Positions 37,755-46,559 of a DNA stretch of 64,000 bases are shown piece after piece. Positions within the stretch are counted from its first letter, which is position 1. Every line of letters begins with the position of its first letter. Both the position numbers and the translations under genes were made by a program. The notes below the pieces were generated by a model. That model worked only from the letters and a program-made list of their open reading frames with translations. It did no database searches and was not told the origin of the DNA. Origin of the DNA: Myxococcota bacterium (GTDB lineage: Bacteria; Myxococcota_A; UBA9160; UBA6930); the NCBI GenBank assembly GCA_028285625.1, contig JANQOX010000022.1:62001-126000 (forward strand), in the 5' to 3' direction.

Positions 37755-39653
37755 ATGTCGCGACACCCTCTTTCCCTGCTGCTCTCGGTCGCCGCCCTCT
37801 GCTCGCTCGTTTCTGCCGGCACCCTTGCGGCCGAGCCGACGTCCGAAGCCGGACGGGCCGGCGCGCACGGTGCGACCCCCGCGACCTCGAACCCGACCGA
37901 TCCGGCGCCGTCGGAGTCGGCCCGCCTGAACGCCTGGCTCGAAGCGCGATACGAAGAGCAGCTGCAGATGAATCCCTCCTGGCTGACCCAGCTCGGGCGC
38001 AAGGACCGCTACGACGAGTTCGACGACTGGAGCGAGACCGGCATCGCCAAGCGTCTCGACTGGCTCGGCGAGACCGTTCGGGAGATGGAGACGTCCTTCG
38101 ACTACGGCCGTCTCGATCTCGAAGCCCAGACGTCCTGGGACCTTTGGCGCTACCGCTACGAGCAGGCCCGCGAAGCCCACGATCATCGACGCCAGAGCTA
38201 CGTCTTCACGCAGATGGCCGGACCCCAGTCGCGGGTCACGCAGTTCATGCTCACCTACCACAGCGTCGAGACCGAGGCCGACATGACGGCCTACATCTCG
38301 CGCATCGCGGGGATCTCCCAGGCCATCACGGACCTCCTCGAGTCGGCCAGGAAGAACGCGGCCGCCGGCGCCCGCCCGCCGCGGTTCGCGTACGAGGGCG
38401 CCAGCCGCGAAGCCAAGAACCTGAGCTCCGGTGCACCCTTCGACGACGGTGCGGACTCTCCCCTCTGGGCCGACGCCCAGGCCAAGATCGCCGCATTGGA
38501 AGCGAGCGGAGCCATCTCGGCGGAACGCGCCGCAGCCTTGCGGATAGAGGCCCGAAGCGCCCTGATCACGTCCTTCATGCCCGCCTATCGAGCACTCGCC
38601 ACCTGGCTCGACGCAGACGTAGCCCACGCCAGCGCCGAGGCACGGGGCGTGCTCGACAACCCTGATGGCCGAGCCTTCTACGCGCACCGGCTCCGCGCCA
38701 GCACCACCACCGACATGAGCGCCGACGAGATCCACGAGCTCGGTCTCGCCGAGGTGGCGCGCCTGCGTCAGGAGATGGACGCCATCCGCGAGAAGGTGGG
38801 CTTCGAGGGGGACTTGCAGGCGTTCTTCGAGTTCATGCGAGACGACCCGCGCTTCCAGTACCCGAACACGGACGCAGGACGCCAGGCGTACATCGACGAC
38901 TCGGAGGCCTACCTCGAATTCATCGACGCCCGACTTCCCGACTACTTCGGCATCCTGCCCAAAGCCGACCTGGTCGTCCGTCGGGTCGAGGCCTACCGCG
39001 AGCAGGACGGGGCGCCGCAGCACTACTTCCGGGGGACGCCGGATGGATCCAAGCCCGGCATCTACTACGCGCACCTCTCGGACATGAGCGCCATGCCCAA
39101 GCATCTGATGGAGGCCGTGGCCTACCACGAGGGCAACCCCGGCCACCACATGCAGCTCTCGATCGCCCAGGAAGCGACGGGGGTTCCCCTGTTTCGCACG
39201 CGAGGCGGCAATACGGCCTACGTCGAGGGCTGGGCGCTCTACGCCGAGCTTCTCGCCAAGGAGATGGGCGCCTACCAGGACCCGTACTCGGACTTCGGCC
39301 GGCTGTCGACGGAGATGTGGCGCGCGATCCGCCTCGTGGTGGACACCGGCATCCACGCCAAGGGCTGGTCCGAGCAGCGCGCAGTCGCCTACTTCGAGGA
39401 GAACTCCGCCCTCGCCGAAGGCGCGATCCGCGCCGAGGTACGGCGCTACTTCGTCCTTCCTGGGCAGGCCACGGCCTACAAGGTCGGCATGCTGAAGATC
39501 CTCGAGCTGCGAGCCTGGGCCGAGGAAGCGCTGGGCGACGCCTTCGACATCCGCGCCTTCCACGACACGGTGATCGGCGGTGGCGCCCTGCCCCTCGCGG
39601 TGCTCGAGCGGCGCGTGCGCAGCTGGGTGGCCTCGGTGCGGGCAGGAGCCTAG
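37755..39653 (+). CDS. secreted DUF885 family protein (putative metallopeptidase)
   Basis: The 632-residue protein has a signal peptide (LSLLLSVAALCSLVSAGTLA) and the DUF885 fold. The key motif YHEGNPGHHMQL at residues 457-468 (H458, E459, H464, H465) is the family's conserved metal-site-like signature, followed by TAYVEGWALYAELLAKEMG and the ending PGQATAYKVGMLKILELR. Family members resemble gluzincin-like peptidases, though few have been tested. GGAGG precedes ATG 37755. The stop lies on the CTAG at 39650-39653 shared with the convergent gene. Confidence 0.9.
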   Translation: MSRHPLSLLLSVAALCSLVSAGTLAAEPTSEAGRAGAHGATPATSNPTDPAPSESARLNAWLEARYEEQLQMNPSWLTQLGRKDRYDEFDDWSETGIAKRLDWLGETVREMETSFDYGRLDLEAQTSWDLWRYRYEQAREAHDHRRQSYVFTQMAGPQSRVTQFMLTYHSVETEADMTAYISRIAGISQAITDLLESARKNAAAGARPPRFAYEGASREAKNLSSGAPFDDGADSPLWADAQAKIAALEASGAISAERAAALRIEARSALITSFMPAYRALATWLDADVAHASAEARGVLDNPDGRAFYAHRLRASTTTDMSADEIHELGLAEVARLRQEMDAIREKVGFEGDLQAFFEFMRDDPRFQYPNTDAGRQAYIDDSEAYLEFIDARLPDYFGILPKADLVVRRVEAYREQDGAPQHYFRGTPDGSKPGIYYAHLSDMSAMPKHLMEAVAYHEGNPGHHMQLSIAQEATGVPLFRTRGGNTAYVEGWALYAELLAKEMGAYQDPYSDFGRLSTEMWRAIRLVVDTGIHAKGWSEQRAVAYFEENSALAEGAIRAEVRRYFVLPGQATAYKVGMLKILELRAWAEEALGDAFDIRAFHDTVIGGGALPLAVLERRVRSWVASVRAGA

Positions 39654-40213
39654 GCCGACCCTTCGTCCGCCGCGTCCCAGGGCACGCTCCCCGTGACCCA
39701 GTGCGTGAGCTCCTCGGCCTGGTCGTTGCGATGCAGGTGACGCGGGGGCTGGGCGAAGGTCGCGTAGGGCTTGCAGCGCAGCACGACGCGCTCCTCGGCC
39801 TTCGCCATGCCTTCGACGACCGGGCGAGCCTCTTCCGGTAGCGGGTTGCCCGACATGCGACCCCCCACCGCCATCATCACGTCGACGATGAGCTTTGGGT
39901 CCTCTTCGACCACGGCGTCGCAGTAGACCTGCAGGTAGGCGAAGGGCCAGCGTTCATCCAGGATGCAGAGGCTGACCTTCTCGCTGCGCCCCACCGCCTT
40001 CGCCTTGGCGCGGCCCCGCATCGTCGAGACCAGCAGCTCGTCCGAGTCGGTCGGGATGTAGTACACGACCGACATGGCCGGTCCGTCGCTGCGGCGCCCG
40101 TAGCCGAACACGCAGGTCCGGTGCGTTCGCACGAACTCGCGTCGCTCGGACGGAAGCATGTCGCGGTCGGTGGGAGCCGTGAAGGGCTCGGGTGCAAGGG
40201 AGAGCAGGTTCAT
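39650..40213 (-). CDS. pyridoxamine 5'-phosphate oxidase-like flavin/F420-binding protein
   Basis: The 187-residue protein has the split-barrel pattern of the PNPOx-like family: THRTCVFGYGRRSDGPAMS near residue 30, LLVSTMRGRAKAKAVGRSEK around 61-80 and VSLCILDERWPFAYLQVY near 81-98. These bind FMN or F420 and act on small substrates. It is downstream of a TetR gene by 29 bases on the same strand, so it is probably under its control. It ends on the CTAG shared with the DUF885 gene. Confidence 0.83.
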   Translation of the reverse strand: MNLLSLAPEPFTAPTDRDMLPSERREFVRTHRTCVFGYGRRSDGPAMSVVYYIPTDSDELLVSTMRGRAKAKAVGRSEKVSLCILDERWPFAYLQVYCDAVVEEDPKLIVDVMMAVGGRMSGNPLPEEARPVVEGMAKAEERVVLRCKPYATFAQPPRHLHRNDQAEELTHWVTGSVPWDAADEGSA

Positions 40214-40242
40214 GGTGGGTTCCTTTGGGTTTCGGGCGCTGT

Positions 40243-40815
40243 TCAGTCGGAAGAGAGGAGCCGCTCCGCGAGGAAGGTCATCATCTTCTTGGCCTCGCGC
40301 TTGCTCGCGCGGTGCATGACGAGCCCCTCGGCCGCGGTGATGAGTGCTTCGACGGCGAGCTTCCGGTCGGCGGCCGGGATCGCGCGGTGGGCGATCGCAC
40401 GCTCCAGGTACTCCGCATAGCGGTCGTGGGCCCGGCGGTGGAAGTCGGCCATGACGGGCGAGTGGTGCGAGCGCTCATGCAGCGTCGCGATCAACCCGAA
40501 GCGTTCGAGACGCCGCCAGACGAACTCCGTGAGGAGCGCCGCGAGCGCATCGCCTCCCTGGCCCGGAGCCGAACGAGTGAGGCGGCCCTTCGCCTCCTCC
40601 AGGTCGGCGGACTGCAGCGAGTCGAGCACCGCGACGAACAGTTCGTCCTTCGTGGCGAAGTACCAGTGGACCACGTTCGTCGCGATCCCAGCCTCACGGG
40701 CGATCGCGGCGATGGACGTCCCGTCGTAGCCCTGTTGGAGGAAGAGCCTCTGCGCGATCGCGAGGATCTCGCCCTTCTTGTCCTCTCGGGTCCGGTCGGG
40801 TCGGTTCCTGGCCAT
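40243..40815 (-). CDS. TetR-family regulator, probably autoregulated
   Basis: The 190-residue protein has the N-terminal helix-turn-helix (EILAIAQRLFLQQGYDGTSI, AAIAREAGIATNVVHWYFAT, KDELFVAVL) and a helical C-terminal domain. There is no ribosome binding site: ATG 40815 lies about six bases after the predicted transcript start of a near-consensus promoter, so the mRNA may be almost leaderless. A perfect inverted repeat covers that promoter. The flavin-binding protein gene follows after 29 bases and probably belongs to the same transcript. Confidence 0.9.
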   Translation of the reverse strand: MARNRPDRTREDKKGEILAIAQRLFLQQGYDGTSIAAIAREAGIATNVVHWYFATKDELFVAVLDSLQSADLEEAKGRLTRSAPGQGGDALAALLTEFVWRRLERFGLIATLHERSHHSPVMADFHRRAHDRYAEYLERAIAHRAIPAADRKLAVEALITAAEGLVMHRASKREAKKMMTFLAERLLSSD

Positions 40816-40856
40816 GTCTAGATCGGCAATCTAGACCACTCTAGATCAGCAGTCAA
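40816..40856 (-). promoter_or_regulatory. promoter and operator of the tetR gene
   Basis: On the minus strand TTGACT (40856-40851), 17 bases and TAGATT (40833-40828) form a near-consensus vegetative promoter. GTCTAGAT-N5-ATCTAGAC (40816-40836) is a perfect inverted repeat with 8-bp arms over the -10 and start site, and a third half-site TCTAGATC lies at 40840-40847. Binding of the TetR product would shut its own promoter. Confidence 0.75.
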
Positions 40857-40872
40857 GACATTGGGCCGCGCT

Positions 40873-41520
40873 TCACCCGGTCGCCATCACCCGCTTCCAG
40901 GCCAGCAGCCACGCTGCCAGGACCCCGATCAGGCAGATCTCGCTCGAGACCATCAGCATCGCGGTGACGCGCAGGTCGCCGACCTCGAAGAGCGAGAGGA
41001 CGGCGGCGAGGGCGAGCATCAGCGAATACCCGGCGAGCCCGCCATATACCGCTTTGGCGGAGAGCAGTTTCCGGTACGCCTGCACCTCGGCCTCCTCGCG
41101 CAACTCCCCGAAGAGCCTCTTGTAGTGATTGAACGCGACCAACCCCAGCGCGGACATCAGAAACGACCAGACGACGAGATGATCCAGCCCGATCAAAGAG
41201 ATCGTCGAGAACTGGAAGATCCCGATCGCGATCGGCAGGATCGGGTCGTCGATGTTCGAGACCCACGGCAGCATCATGAAGCCCTGCACGGTCGAGACCC
41301 AGGACAGGAGGATCACGGACAGGAGTAGAGCCGCCTGCAGCAGGACGACCGCGCTCCCCCAATCCGCTGCGACGAGCACGCCCCCTGCGGCTTGAACCTC
41401 GTCTACCAGCCTCTCGACTGCGATCGCCTGGATCAGCGACATGAGGGTCAGGTAGGTCGCGGGGGCATAGCCCCGGTACCGATCGGCGATGGCGCCCAAA
41501 GGACGGGGCGAATCAGACAT
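40873..41520 (-). CDS. multi-pass membrane protein of unknown function
   Basis: The 215-residue protein has about six hydrophobic helices (VVLLQAALLLSVILLSWVST, PILPIAIGIFQFSTISLIGL, LVVWSFLMSALGLVAFNHY, GGLAGYSLMLALAAVLSLF, LMVSSEICLIGVLAAWLLAW) with a charged loop (KRLFGELREEAEVQAYRKLL) between the middle ones. No family is evident. ATG 41520 has AGGAGG at seven bases; the ATG two codons earlier is too close to it. It stands between an oxidoreductase gene and the tetR gene on the same strand. Confidence 0.72.
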   Translation of the reverse strand: MSDSPRPLGAIADRYRGYAPATYLTLMSLIQAIAVERLVDEVQAAGGVLVAADWGSAVVLLQAALLLSVILLSWVSTVQGFMMLPWVSNIDDPILPIAIGIFQFSTISLIGLDHLVVWSFLMSALGLVAFNHYKRLFGELREEAEVQAYRKLLSAKAVYGGLAGYSLMLALAAVLSLFEVGDLRVTAMLMVSSEICLIGVLAAWLLAWKRVMATG

Positions 41521-41609
41521 GCTCATACCTCCTGGTGAATCGCGGTCGCACGTGGGTGCAGGCCGTCCTCGCAGCTGCGAGCCGACCCCGCGGGTTCGAT
41601 GGTCGTGCG

Positions 41610-42566
41610 TCAGGCGCGCCGCGGCAGGACTTCGGCGCCCGGCTCTTCCGGCTCGTCGTCGGTCATCGCCGCGGGGAAGCCGGGCGCGCGTACGTCGGCG
41701 CCGCTCTGCTCTTCGAGTCGCCGGATGATGCTCGGCGAATGGGCGCCCGGGCCGTAGCGGGCGATTGCGTCCTCGAAGATCCGGATCAACAGCGGGGACA
41801 CCTCGAGTTCCACGCCGTGCTCGCGCGCCATCGCTTCGAAGAGCCCGATGTCCTTGCGGACCAGCCCCATCGTGAAATCGATGTCGCGGCTGCCGTTCAG
41901 GATGACCTGGCTCTCGGTCTCGTGGACGAAGGAGGTTCCGGAGGAGATGCGGATCGCCTCGTACGCCACGGCCAGGTCCAGGCCCGCCTTGGCGGTCGTG
42001 GTGAGGGCTTCGCAGAGCGTGACGAGGTTCGCGGTCGCCAGGTAGTTCGTCATGACCTTGAGTTGCGACGCCGTGCCGAGCCCACCCGTGTGGAGGATGC
42101 GCCGGCCGATGCTGGAGAGCAGCGGCAGCACCTTCTCGAAGGCAGCACGCGACCCGCCTGCGAAGATCGAGATGTTCCCCGTTGCAGCACGGTGACAGCC
42201 GCCGGATACCGGGCAGTCCAGCGCCTCAGCGCCGACCGACCGCACCTTCTCTCCAAGGCGAACCACCTCGGCAGCATCGGTCGTGCTCATCTCGAGCCAG
42301 GTCTTTCCGGGACCGAGGCCAGCGAGCACACCGTCTGGGCGCTCGAGCACGTCCGCGCTGATGCGCGGCTCGGGGAGGCAGGTGATCACGACGTCGGCAA
42401 ACCCCGCGACCTCCCGGGGGCTCACGTGGCTGCGGGCACCCTCGCGTTCGAGCGCGGCAACGGCTTCAGGCGCGACGTCGCAGACCATCAACGCGTGGCC
42501 ATTGCGCAAGATGCTGCACGCGAGCTTGCCCCCCACGTTGCCCAGACCGATGAAGCCTACGTTCAC
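41610..42566 (-). CDS. beta-hydroxyacid dehydrogenase (3-hydroxyisobutyrate dehydrogenase-like)
   Basis: The 318-residue protein starts with the NAD(P)-binding GFIGLGNVGGKLACSILRNG. It shows the family substrate motif DCPVSGGCHRAATGNISIFA and the catalytic-Lys helix TASQLKVMTNYLATANLV, and the C-terminal helical domain is complete. Members oxidise short 3-hydroxy acids. The substrate is not evident; the 40-residue acidic C-terminal tail is longer than usual. GTG 42566 follows AGGGGGCAGCGA. It is divergent from a PhyH dioxygenase gene, which may be on the same pathway. Confidence 0.9.
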   Translation of the reverse strand: MNVGFIGLGNVGGKLACSILRNGHALMVCDVAPEAVAALEREGARSHVSPREVAGFADVVITCLPEPRISADVLERPDGVLAGLGPGKTWLEMSTTDAAEVVRLGEKVRSVGAEALDCPVSGGCHRAATGNISIFAGGSRAAFEKVLPLLSSIGRRILHTGGLGTASQLKVMTNYLATANLVTLCEALTTTAKAGLDLAVAYEAIRISSGTSFVHETESQVILNGSRDIDFTMGLVRKDIGLFEAMAREHGVELEVSPLLIRIFEDAIARYGPGAHSPSIIRRLEEQSGADVRAPGFPAAMTDDEPEEPGAEVLPRRA

Positions 42567-42694
42567 TCGCTGCCCCCTGCGGAAGCGCGCAGCGTACGTC
42601 AGGCCCTGGGGATCGGCGACTGGCCCGAGGCCCCGTCGAAACAGGAGCCCTTCACGAAGCGCCGCACTAGACTGGGACCGCGAGGCTCATCGCA

Positions 42695-43561
42695 ATGGGG
42701 GCGCCCATGGCACCGACACTCGAACACCTGAAGGCCGACGCGCCGACCGCCAGGATCGTCTCGCGCCTCGAGTCGGAGGGCGCCGTCGTCCTCGACGGAT
42801 TTCTCGATGGGGACGTGCTCGCGCGCTTCAACACCGAGATCGACGCACGGCTCGACGGCGAGGCCGAGGGCAAGGCGGTCCTCTCGCCCGCCGTCCAGTG
42901 GTTCATGGGCGCGAAGACCCGCCACATGACGGCGGTGGCGGCGAAGTCTCGCGTCTTCGCCGAGGAGGTCCTCGTGCATCCGGCGCTGCTAGCCGTCTGC
43001 GATGCCGTCCTGCTTCCGAACTGTGCCAACTACAGGCTCAACGTCGCCCACGTGCTCGACCGCGGGCCGGGTAGCGAGCCGCAGATGCTTCACCGCGACG
43101 AACTGGTCTGGGTCCACCTGCCGCAACCGCACCCCGAGGTGCAGGTTGCGTCGATCATCGCTCTCGAGGACTTCACCGCCGAGAACGGGGCGACGCGGAT
43201 CGTGCCGGGCAGCCATCGTTGGGCCCGGGAGAGGCAGCCGGAGGAGAACGAGATCGCAGTCGCGGAGATGCCGGCCGGCTCGGCAATCGTCTACCTCGGC
43301 TCGACGATCCACGGCGGCGGGCCGAACACGAGCGATGCGACGCGTCGCCGCGGCATGCACATGAGCTTCAACCTCGGATGGCTGCGCACCGAGGAGAACA
43401 ACTACCTCTCGGTGCCCCCAGACGTCGCGCGCACCCTTCCCGAGAAGGCCCAGGCCCTGCTGGGCTACGCGGCCCACGACGCCCTCGCGTCCGGTGGCGG
43501 CTACCTCGGCGTCGTGGACACGCGAGACCCGATCGAACTGCTGAAGAGCGGAGAGCTCTAG
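42695..43561 (+). CDS. phytanoyl-CoA dioxygenase (PhyH) family protein
   Basis: The 288-residue protein carries the Fe(II)/2-oxoglutarate facial triad: HRD at residues 133-135 (His and Asp) and distal His 206 (STIHGGG), followed by RRRGMHMSFNLGW, which supplies the 2-oxoglutarate-binding Arg. The phrase GATRIVPGSHRWARER is typical of PhyH-type oxygenases. It would hydroxylate an organic acid or CoA ester. A start at the second ATG (42707) would shorten it by four residues; neither has a strong ribosome binding site. It is followed by hotdog and CMD-like genes on the same strand. Confidence 0.9.
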   Translation: MGAPMAPTLEHLKADAPTARIVSRLESEGAVVLDGFLDGDVLARFNTEIDARLDGEAEGKAVLSPAVQWFMGAKTRHMTAVAAKSRVFAEEVLVHPALLAVCDAVLLPNCANYRLNVAHVLDRGPGSEPQMLHRDELVWVHLPQPHPEVQVASIIALEDFTAENGATRIVPGSHRWARERQPEENEIAVAEMPAGSAIVYLGSTIHGGGPNTSDATRRRGMHMSFNLGWLRTEENNYLSVPPDVARTLPEKAQALLGYAAHDALASGGGYLGVVDTRDPIELLKSGEL

Positions 43562-43604
43562 GCCGCTCCGTCCGGACGGTGTTCTCCTGTATCGTCGTGA
43601 CGCC

Positions 43605-44258
43605 ATGCCGATACGCGACTTCTCGACGCACGATTCGCAGTTCACCCCCGAGCAGGAAGCGCAGTCCGCTCGGCTCATCGATGGCGTCCGCGCGATCAAC
43701 GCAAGAGTCGTTCGCCTCGGTGGCACTCTCGAAGACCTGACGGCCGCCGCCGACCGGGTCGAGGAGCTGCTGGCGTCCCTCGACGCCGTGACCCGTTCTC
43801 GCGACATCCAGTCCTTCGGGTTCGGTTTCGATCGCGACGACCCCAACAACGTGATTCCCTTCAATCCGGCGACGGGTCGCTACAACCCGATCGCGCCCAG
43901 GCTGGAGATGCGAGTCGATGGCGACAGGATCGTCACCGTCTGTGAGTTCGCCAATTGCCACGAGAGCGGGCCCGACACCGTGCAGGGCGGCATGGTGGCG
44001 GCCGTCCATGACCAGGTCCTGGCCTACGCCGTGATGCTCGAGGGATTCACGGGCCCGACCCTCTGGGTGAGGGTCGCATTCGTGAAGCCGACGCCGATCA
44101 ACGAGCCCCTGCGCTTCGAGTCGTGGGTGGACTCGGTCGACGGTCGCAAGTACACCGCGAGAGCGTGCTGCTACCACGGCGAAGAGAAGACCAGCGAGGC
44201 CGAGGCCCTGATCCTCGGCGCCTACGAGTTCGCGAAGATGGGGCCCGGCGAGGGTTGA
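43605..44258 (+). CDS. hotdog-fold thioesterase (PaaI/THEM4-like)
   Basis: The 217-residue protein has an N-terminal helical region of about 80 residues and a C-terminal hotdog domain: NCHESGPDTVQGGMVAAVHD and the strands PTLWVRVAFVKPTPINEPLR and RKYTARACCYHGEEKTSEA. The usual HGG turn of this family reads QGG, while the helix Asp (VHDQ) is present. It would hydrolyse acyl-CoA thioesters, fitting the neighbouring PhyH and dehydrogenase genes. The ribosome binding site is poor. The CMD-like gene follows after 32 bases. Confidence 0.82.
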   Translation: MPIRDFSTHDSQFTPEQEAQSARLIDGVRAINARVVRLGGTLEDLTAAADRVEELLASLDAVTRSRDIQSFGFGFDRDDPNNVIPFNPATGRYNPIAPRLEMRVDGDRIVTVCEFANCHESGPDTVQGGMVAAVHDQVLAYAVMLEGFTGPTLWVRVAFVKPTPINEPLRFESWVDSVDGRKYTARACCYHGEEKTSEAEALILGAYEFAKMGPGEG

Positions 44259-44290
44259 GCCCCGGAAGAGCTGCCGCAGAAGGAACAAGC

Positions 44291-44875
44291 ATGTCCGAAG
44301 GACGCGTCGAGATGCTCTCCCTCGAGAAGACCCTCGAACTCACTCGCGAGTTGGGCCTTCACGAGCCCCAGGCGAGGCTCAATGTCTTCCGCACCCTGTT
44401 CCGGCGCCCGAAGACCGCAAAAGCGATCTCGGACCTCCTCCTCTCGCTGCTCTTCGAAGCCGAACTCGACCATCGCACCCGCGAACTCGTCATCATGCGG
44501 ATCGGCTGGGTGACGGGCTGCGACTACGAATGGACCCAGCACTGGCCGATCGCCCAGCAGATCTTCGGGTGCACGCGCGAGGAGCTGCTGGCGCTGCGCG
44601 ACTGGCGCAGCGCCGAAGTGTTCGACGACCGCGACCGCGCCGCGCTCGAAGCGACGGACGAGCTGCTCGACGCGGGCGATCTGTCCGATGCGACATGGGC
44701 CCGGTGTGAGTCGCTGTTGGGCACCGAGGCCAGCGTCGACCTGGTCGCATCGATCGCGACGTGGCAACTGATCTCGAAGATTGCGCGCGGGCTGCGGATC
44801 CCGCTGGAGGATGGCGTCGATTCGTGGCCTCCCGACGGACGCCCCTCCCCGGCCGAGGGCGAAGCCGCGGGCTGA
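44291..44875 (+). CDS. carboxymuconolactone decarboxylase family protein
   Basis: The 194-residue all-helical protein contains the CMD core: LDHRTRELVIMRIGWVTGCD then YEWTQHWPIAQQIFGCTREE and the second helix pair DDRDRAALEATDELLDAGDL. The residues at the active-site helix are GCDYEWTQH, with one Cys and the His, as in the decarboxylase-like subgroup and unlike the CxxC peroxidase AhpD type. The substrate is unknown. A hairpin lies directly after the stop codon. It is the last gene of the PhyH-hotdog-CMD run. Confidence 0.88.
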   Translation: MSEGRVEMLSLEKTLELTRELGLHEPQARLNVFRTLFRRPKTAKAISDLLLSLLFEAELDHRTRELVIMRIGWVTGCDYEWTQHWPIAQQIFGCTREELLALRDWRSAEVFDDRDRAALEATDELLDAGDLSDATWARCESLLGTEASVDLVASIATWQLISKIARGLRIPLEDGVDSWPPDGRPSPAEGEAAG

Positions 44876-44907
44876 GAACCTCGAGGGCGGCCCCTCGCGC
44901 GAGGTTC
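44876..44907. terminator. strong hairpin between convergent genes, possible bidirectional terminator
   Basis: GAACCTCG (44876-44883) pairs with CGAGGTTC (44900-44907), and AGGG pairs with CCCT inside it. It lies between the CMD gene and the convergent Coq4-family gene. No T-run follows on either strand, so termination efficiency is uncertain. Confidence 0.5.
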
Positions 44908-44941
44908 GGGCACCGACCGCGCGCGGCGCGGCCTGGTGAGC

Positions 44942-45898
44942 TCAGGCGGCCAGCGCCTCCAGAAGCACCTCGGCCTCCGCACCGTCGAGCGCCAGCTTCT
45001 CGACGCGGCTGCGCGTCTCGGCGTCGGACCGCATCAACTCTCGGACGGGAACGCCGGCCTCCACCGCGGCCTTCACGCCGCGCACCGACTCGTAGTCGAC
45101 GTTCGAAGCCAGGAACGTGCGCGTGAAGAAGCTCTCGTCGGTCCACTCCGAGCTGTCCATGGTGGGATCCGCAACCGGCACGACGCCGAGGGTGGCCCGT
45201 GCATCGGCGAGCGGCTGCGGCAGCAATTCTTCCCACGGAACCGACTCGAACGGCAGGTGGCGTCGCGCCGCATCCCCCCGCTGCCAGGCCTCGCGGAGGC
45301 AGCCATGCCAGCGGCGTGTGCCGATGCCCGGTCGCATCAGGCGCGGAGCGAGCCCGAAGGGGCTCCAGAACGTGGTGCGCCACGAGATGCCCAGGTTGTA
45401 GCCCCCGGTGAAGTAGATGTTGAGGCCCTCGCCGGCGAGATCGGCGCCGTAGCCGCTCACGACGTGCATCAGGTCGTGCGTCTGGATCCAGCGCTCGAAC
45501 GCCCAGCGCAGCTCCTCGTCCATCGGGACGGTGTCGATCCAGTCGTCCCGATAGATCAGACCCGAGAGCAGGTAGCCAGGAATCGTCTCGGGATGGTCCA
45601 TGAACGCGTGGAACGCGCGCCCCAGCGACCCCTCGGGCATGGCGCCGAGCGCGGGCATGTCGTTCAGCGCGGCCGACAGGTCCGGGCGTTCGTCGAGAAG
45701 CCGCCGACCCATCGGATGTTCCCGCATCGCGAGACGGCGCTCGTGCACCTTCCGCCCGCCCATGTGCAGCGCGACCCGAAACGCGCGCGATGCACCCCGC
45801 TCGCTGACCGGCCCGGACAACCAGACCAGCCCATCGCGGACGGCAGCCCACAGGTTCCGTTCGGGGTAGCGCCAGTTCGCCTCGCGCGCGTCGAGCAC
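44942..45898 (-). CDS. Coq4-family protein, long form
   Basis: The 318-residue protein has a perfect Coq4 signature HDxxHx11E at residues 141-157 (HDLMHVVSGYGADLAGE), preceded by MPEGSLGRAFHAFMDH, which also occurs in the paralogue at 11727-12452. The extra C-terminal 80 residues contain TDESFFTRTFLASNVDYES and an Ala/Glu-rich helix. The metal-binding motif suggests an oxidative or decarboxylating role on a quinone-like or lipid substrate, but bacterial members are untested. GTG 45898 follows AGGA. The gene is convergent with the CMD gene. Confidence 0.83.
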   Translation of the reverse strand: MLDAREANWRYPERNLWAAVRDGLVWLSGPVSERGASRAFRVALHMGGRKVHERRLAMREHPMGRRLLDERPDLSAALNDMPALGAMPEGSLGRAFHAFMDHPETIPGYLLSGLIYRDDWIDTVPMDEELRWAFERWIQTHDLMHVVSGYGADLAGEGLNIYFTGGYNLGISWRTTFWSPFGLAPRLMRPGIGTRRWHGCLREAWQRGDAARRHLPFESVPWEELLPQPLADARATLGVVPVADPTMDSSEWTDESFFTRTFLASNVDYESVRGVKAAVEAGVPVRELMRSDAETRSRVEKLALDGAEAEVLLEALAA

Positions 45899-45995
45899 GG
45901 GTCGATCCTAAGGCAGACCCCGCTCGGCAGCCACACCTCCGTCGCCAAACCTCGCTCGAGCGGAGCGCGGGGCACCGAACGACGGCCCCGAGCGC

Positions 45996-46394
45996 CTAGC
46001 GATCGACGTGGGCGGTCACCTGGATCTCGACGAATCCGAGGGGGTCGAAGAGTTCGGTGGTGCCGATCACCGTCCAGGCCGGGTACGGCTCCTGGATCCA
46101 CTTGTCCTTGACCGCGGCCAGCGCGCGGATGTGTTTGCGGAAGTCGATGTGGAACGACGTGATCGAGACGATGTCCGCCATCGACGCCCCGCCCTCTTTC
46201 AGCACGAGGTCGATCTGCTCGAAGGCCCTCTCGGCGCCCGCCGCGTACTGCTCGTCCGTTCCCTCCTGGCCCTCCTCGAGCGACGCGATGACTCCGGAGA
46301 GATAGAGCGTACCGCCCTTGCGGACTGCAGGCGCGAAGTGGAGCGAGTCGTACGTCGCCTTCAACGAGGCGGGGATGATCGGTTCGATGGCCAT
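45996..46394 (-). CDS. RidA/YjgF-family protein
   Basis: The 132-residue protein matches the Rid family: RKGGTLYLSGVIASLEEGQE, AAGAERAFEQIDLVLKEGGA, the SITSFHIDFRKHIRALAAVK segment and the ending FDPLGFVEIQVTAHVDR. These trimers hydrolyse reactive enamines/imines, though many relatives have other roles; the catalytic Arg before the final strand (typically R105 in RidA) is not evident here. AGGAGG precedes ATG 46394. The divergent gene at 46560 encodes a tautomerase-like protein. Confidence 0.9.
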   Translation of the reverse strand: MAIEPIIPASLKATYDSLHFAPAVRKGGTLYLSGVIASLEEGQEGTDEQYAAGAERAFEQIDLVLKEGGASMADIVSITSFHIDFRKHIRALAAVKDKWIQEPYPAWTVIGTTELFDPLGFVEIQVTAHVDR

Positions 46395-46559
46395 CAGGCT
46401 TCCTCCTGGGTGGGTTGCAGCAGCCTGAGGCGCACGCGCTGGGGCTACCGAGTCCCCGCTATCGTACTCCGCAATCGGCCCGATCCATCGTGGCGCGAGG
46501 CTCGGCCCGCCCGCCCGACGGCCGTGCACGAGGGCCTGACCCGTGCGAGGATCGCAGGC

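Noticed and set aside
40816..40836. CTAGA-rich repeats as insertion-sequence ends
   Set aside because: There is no transposase gene or target duplication; the geometry fits a TetR operator better.
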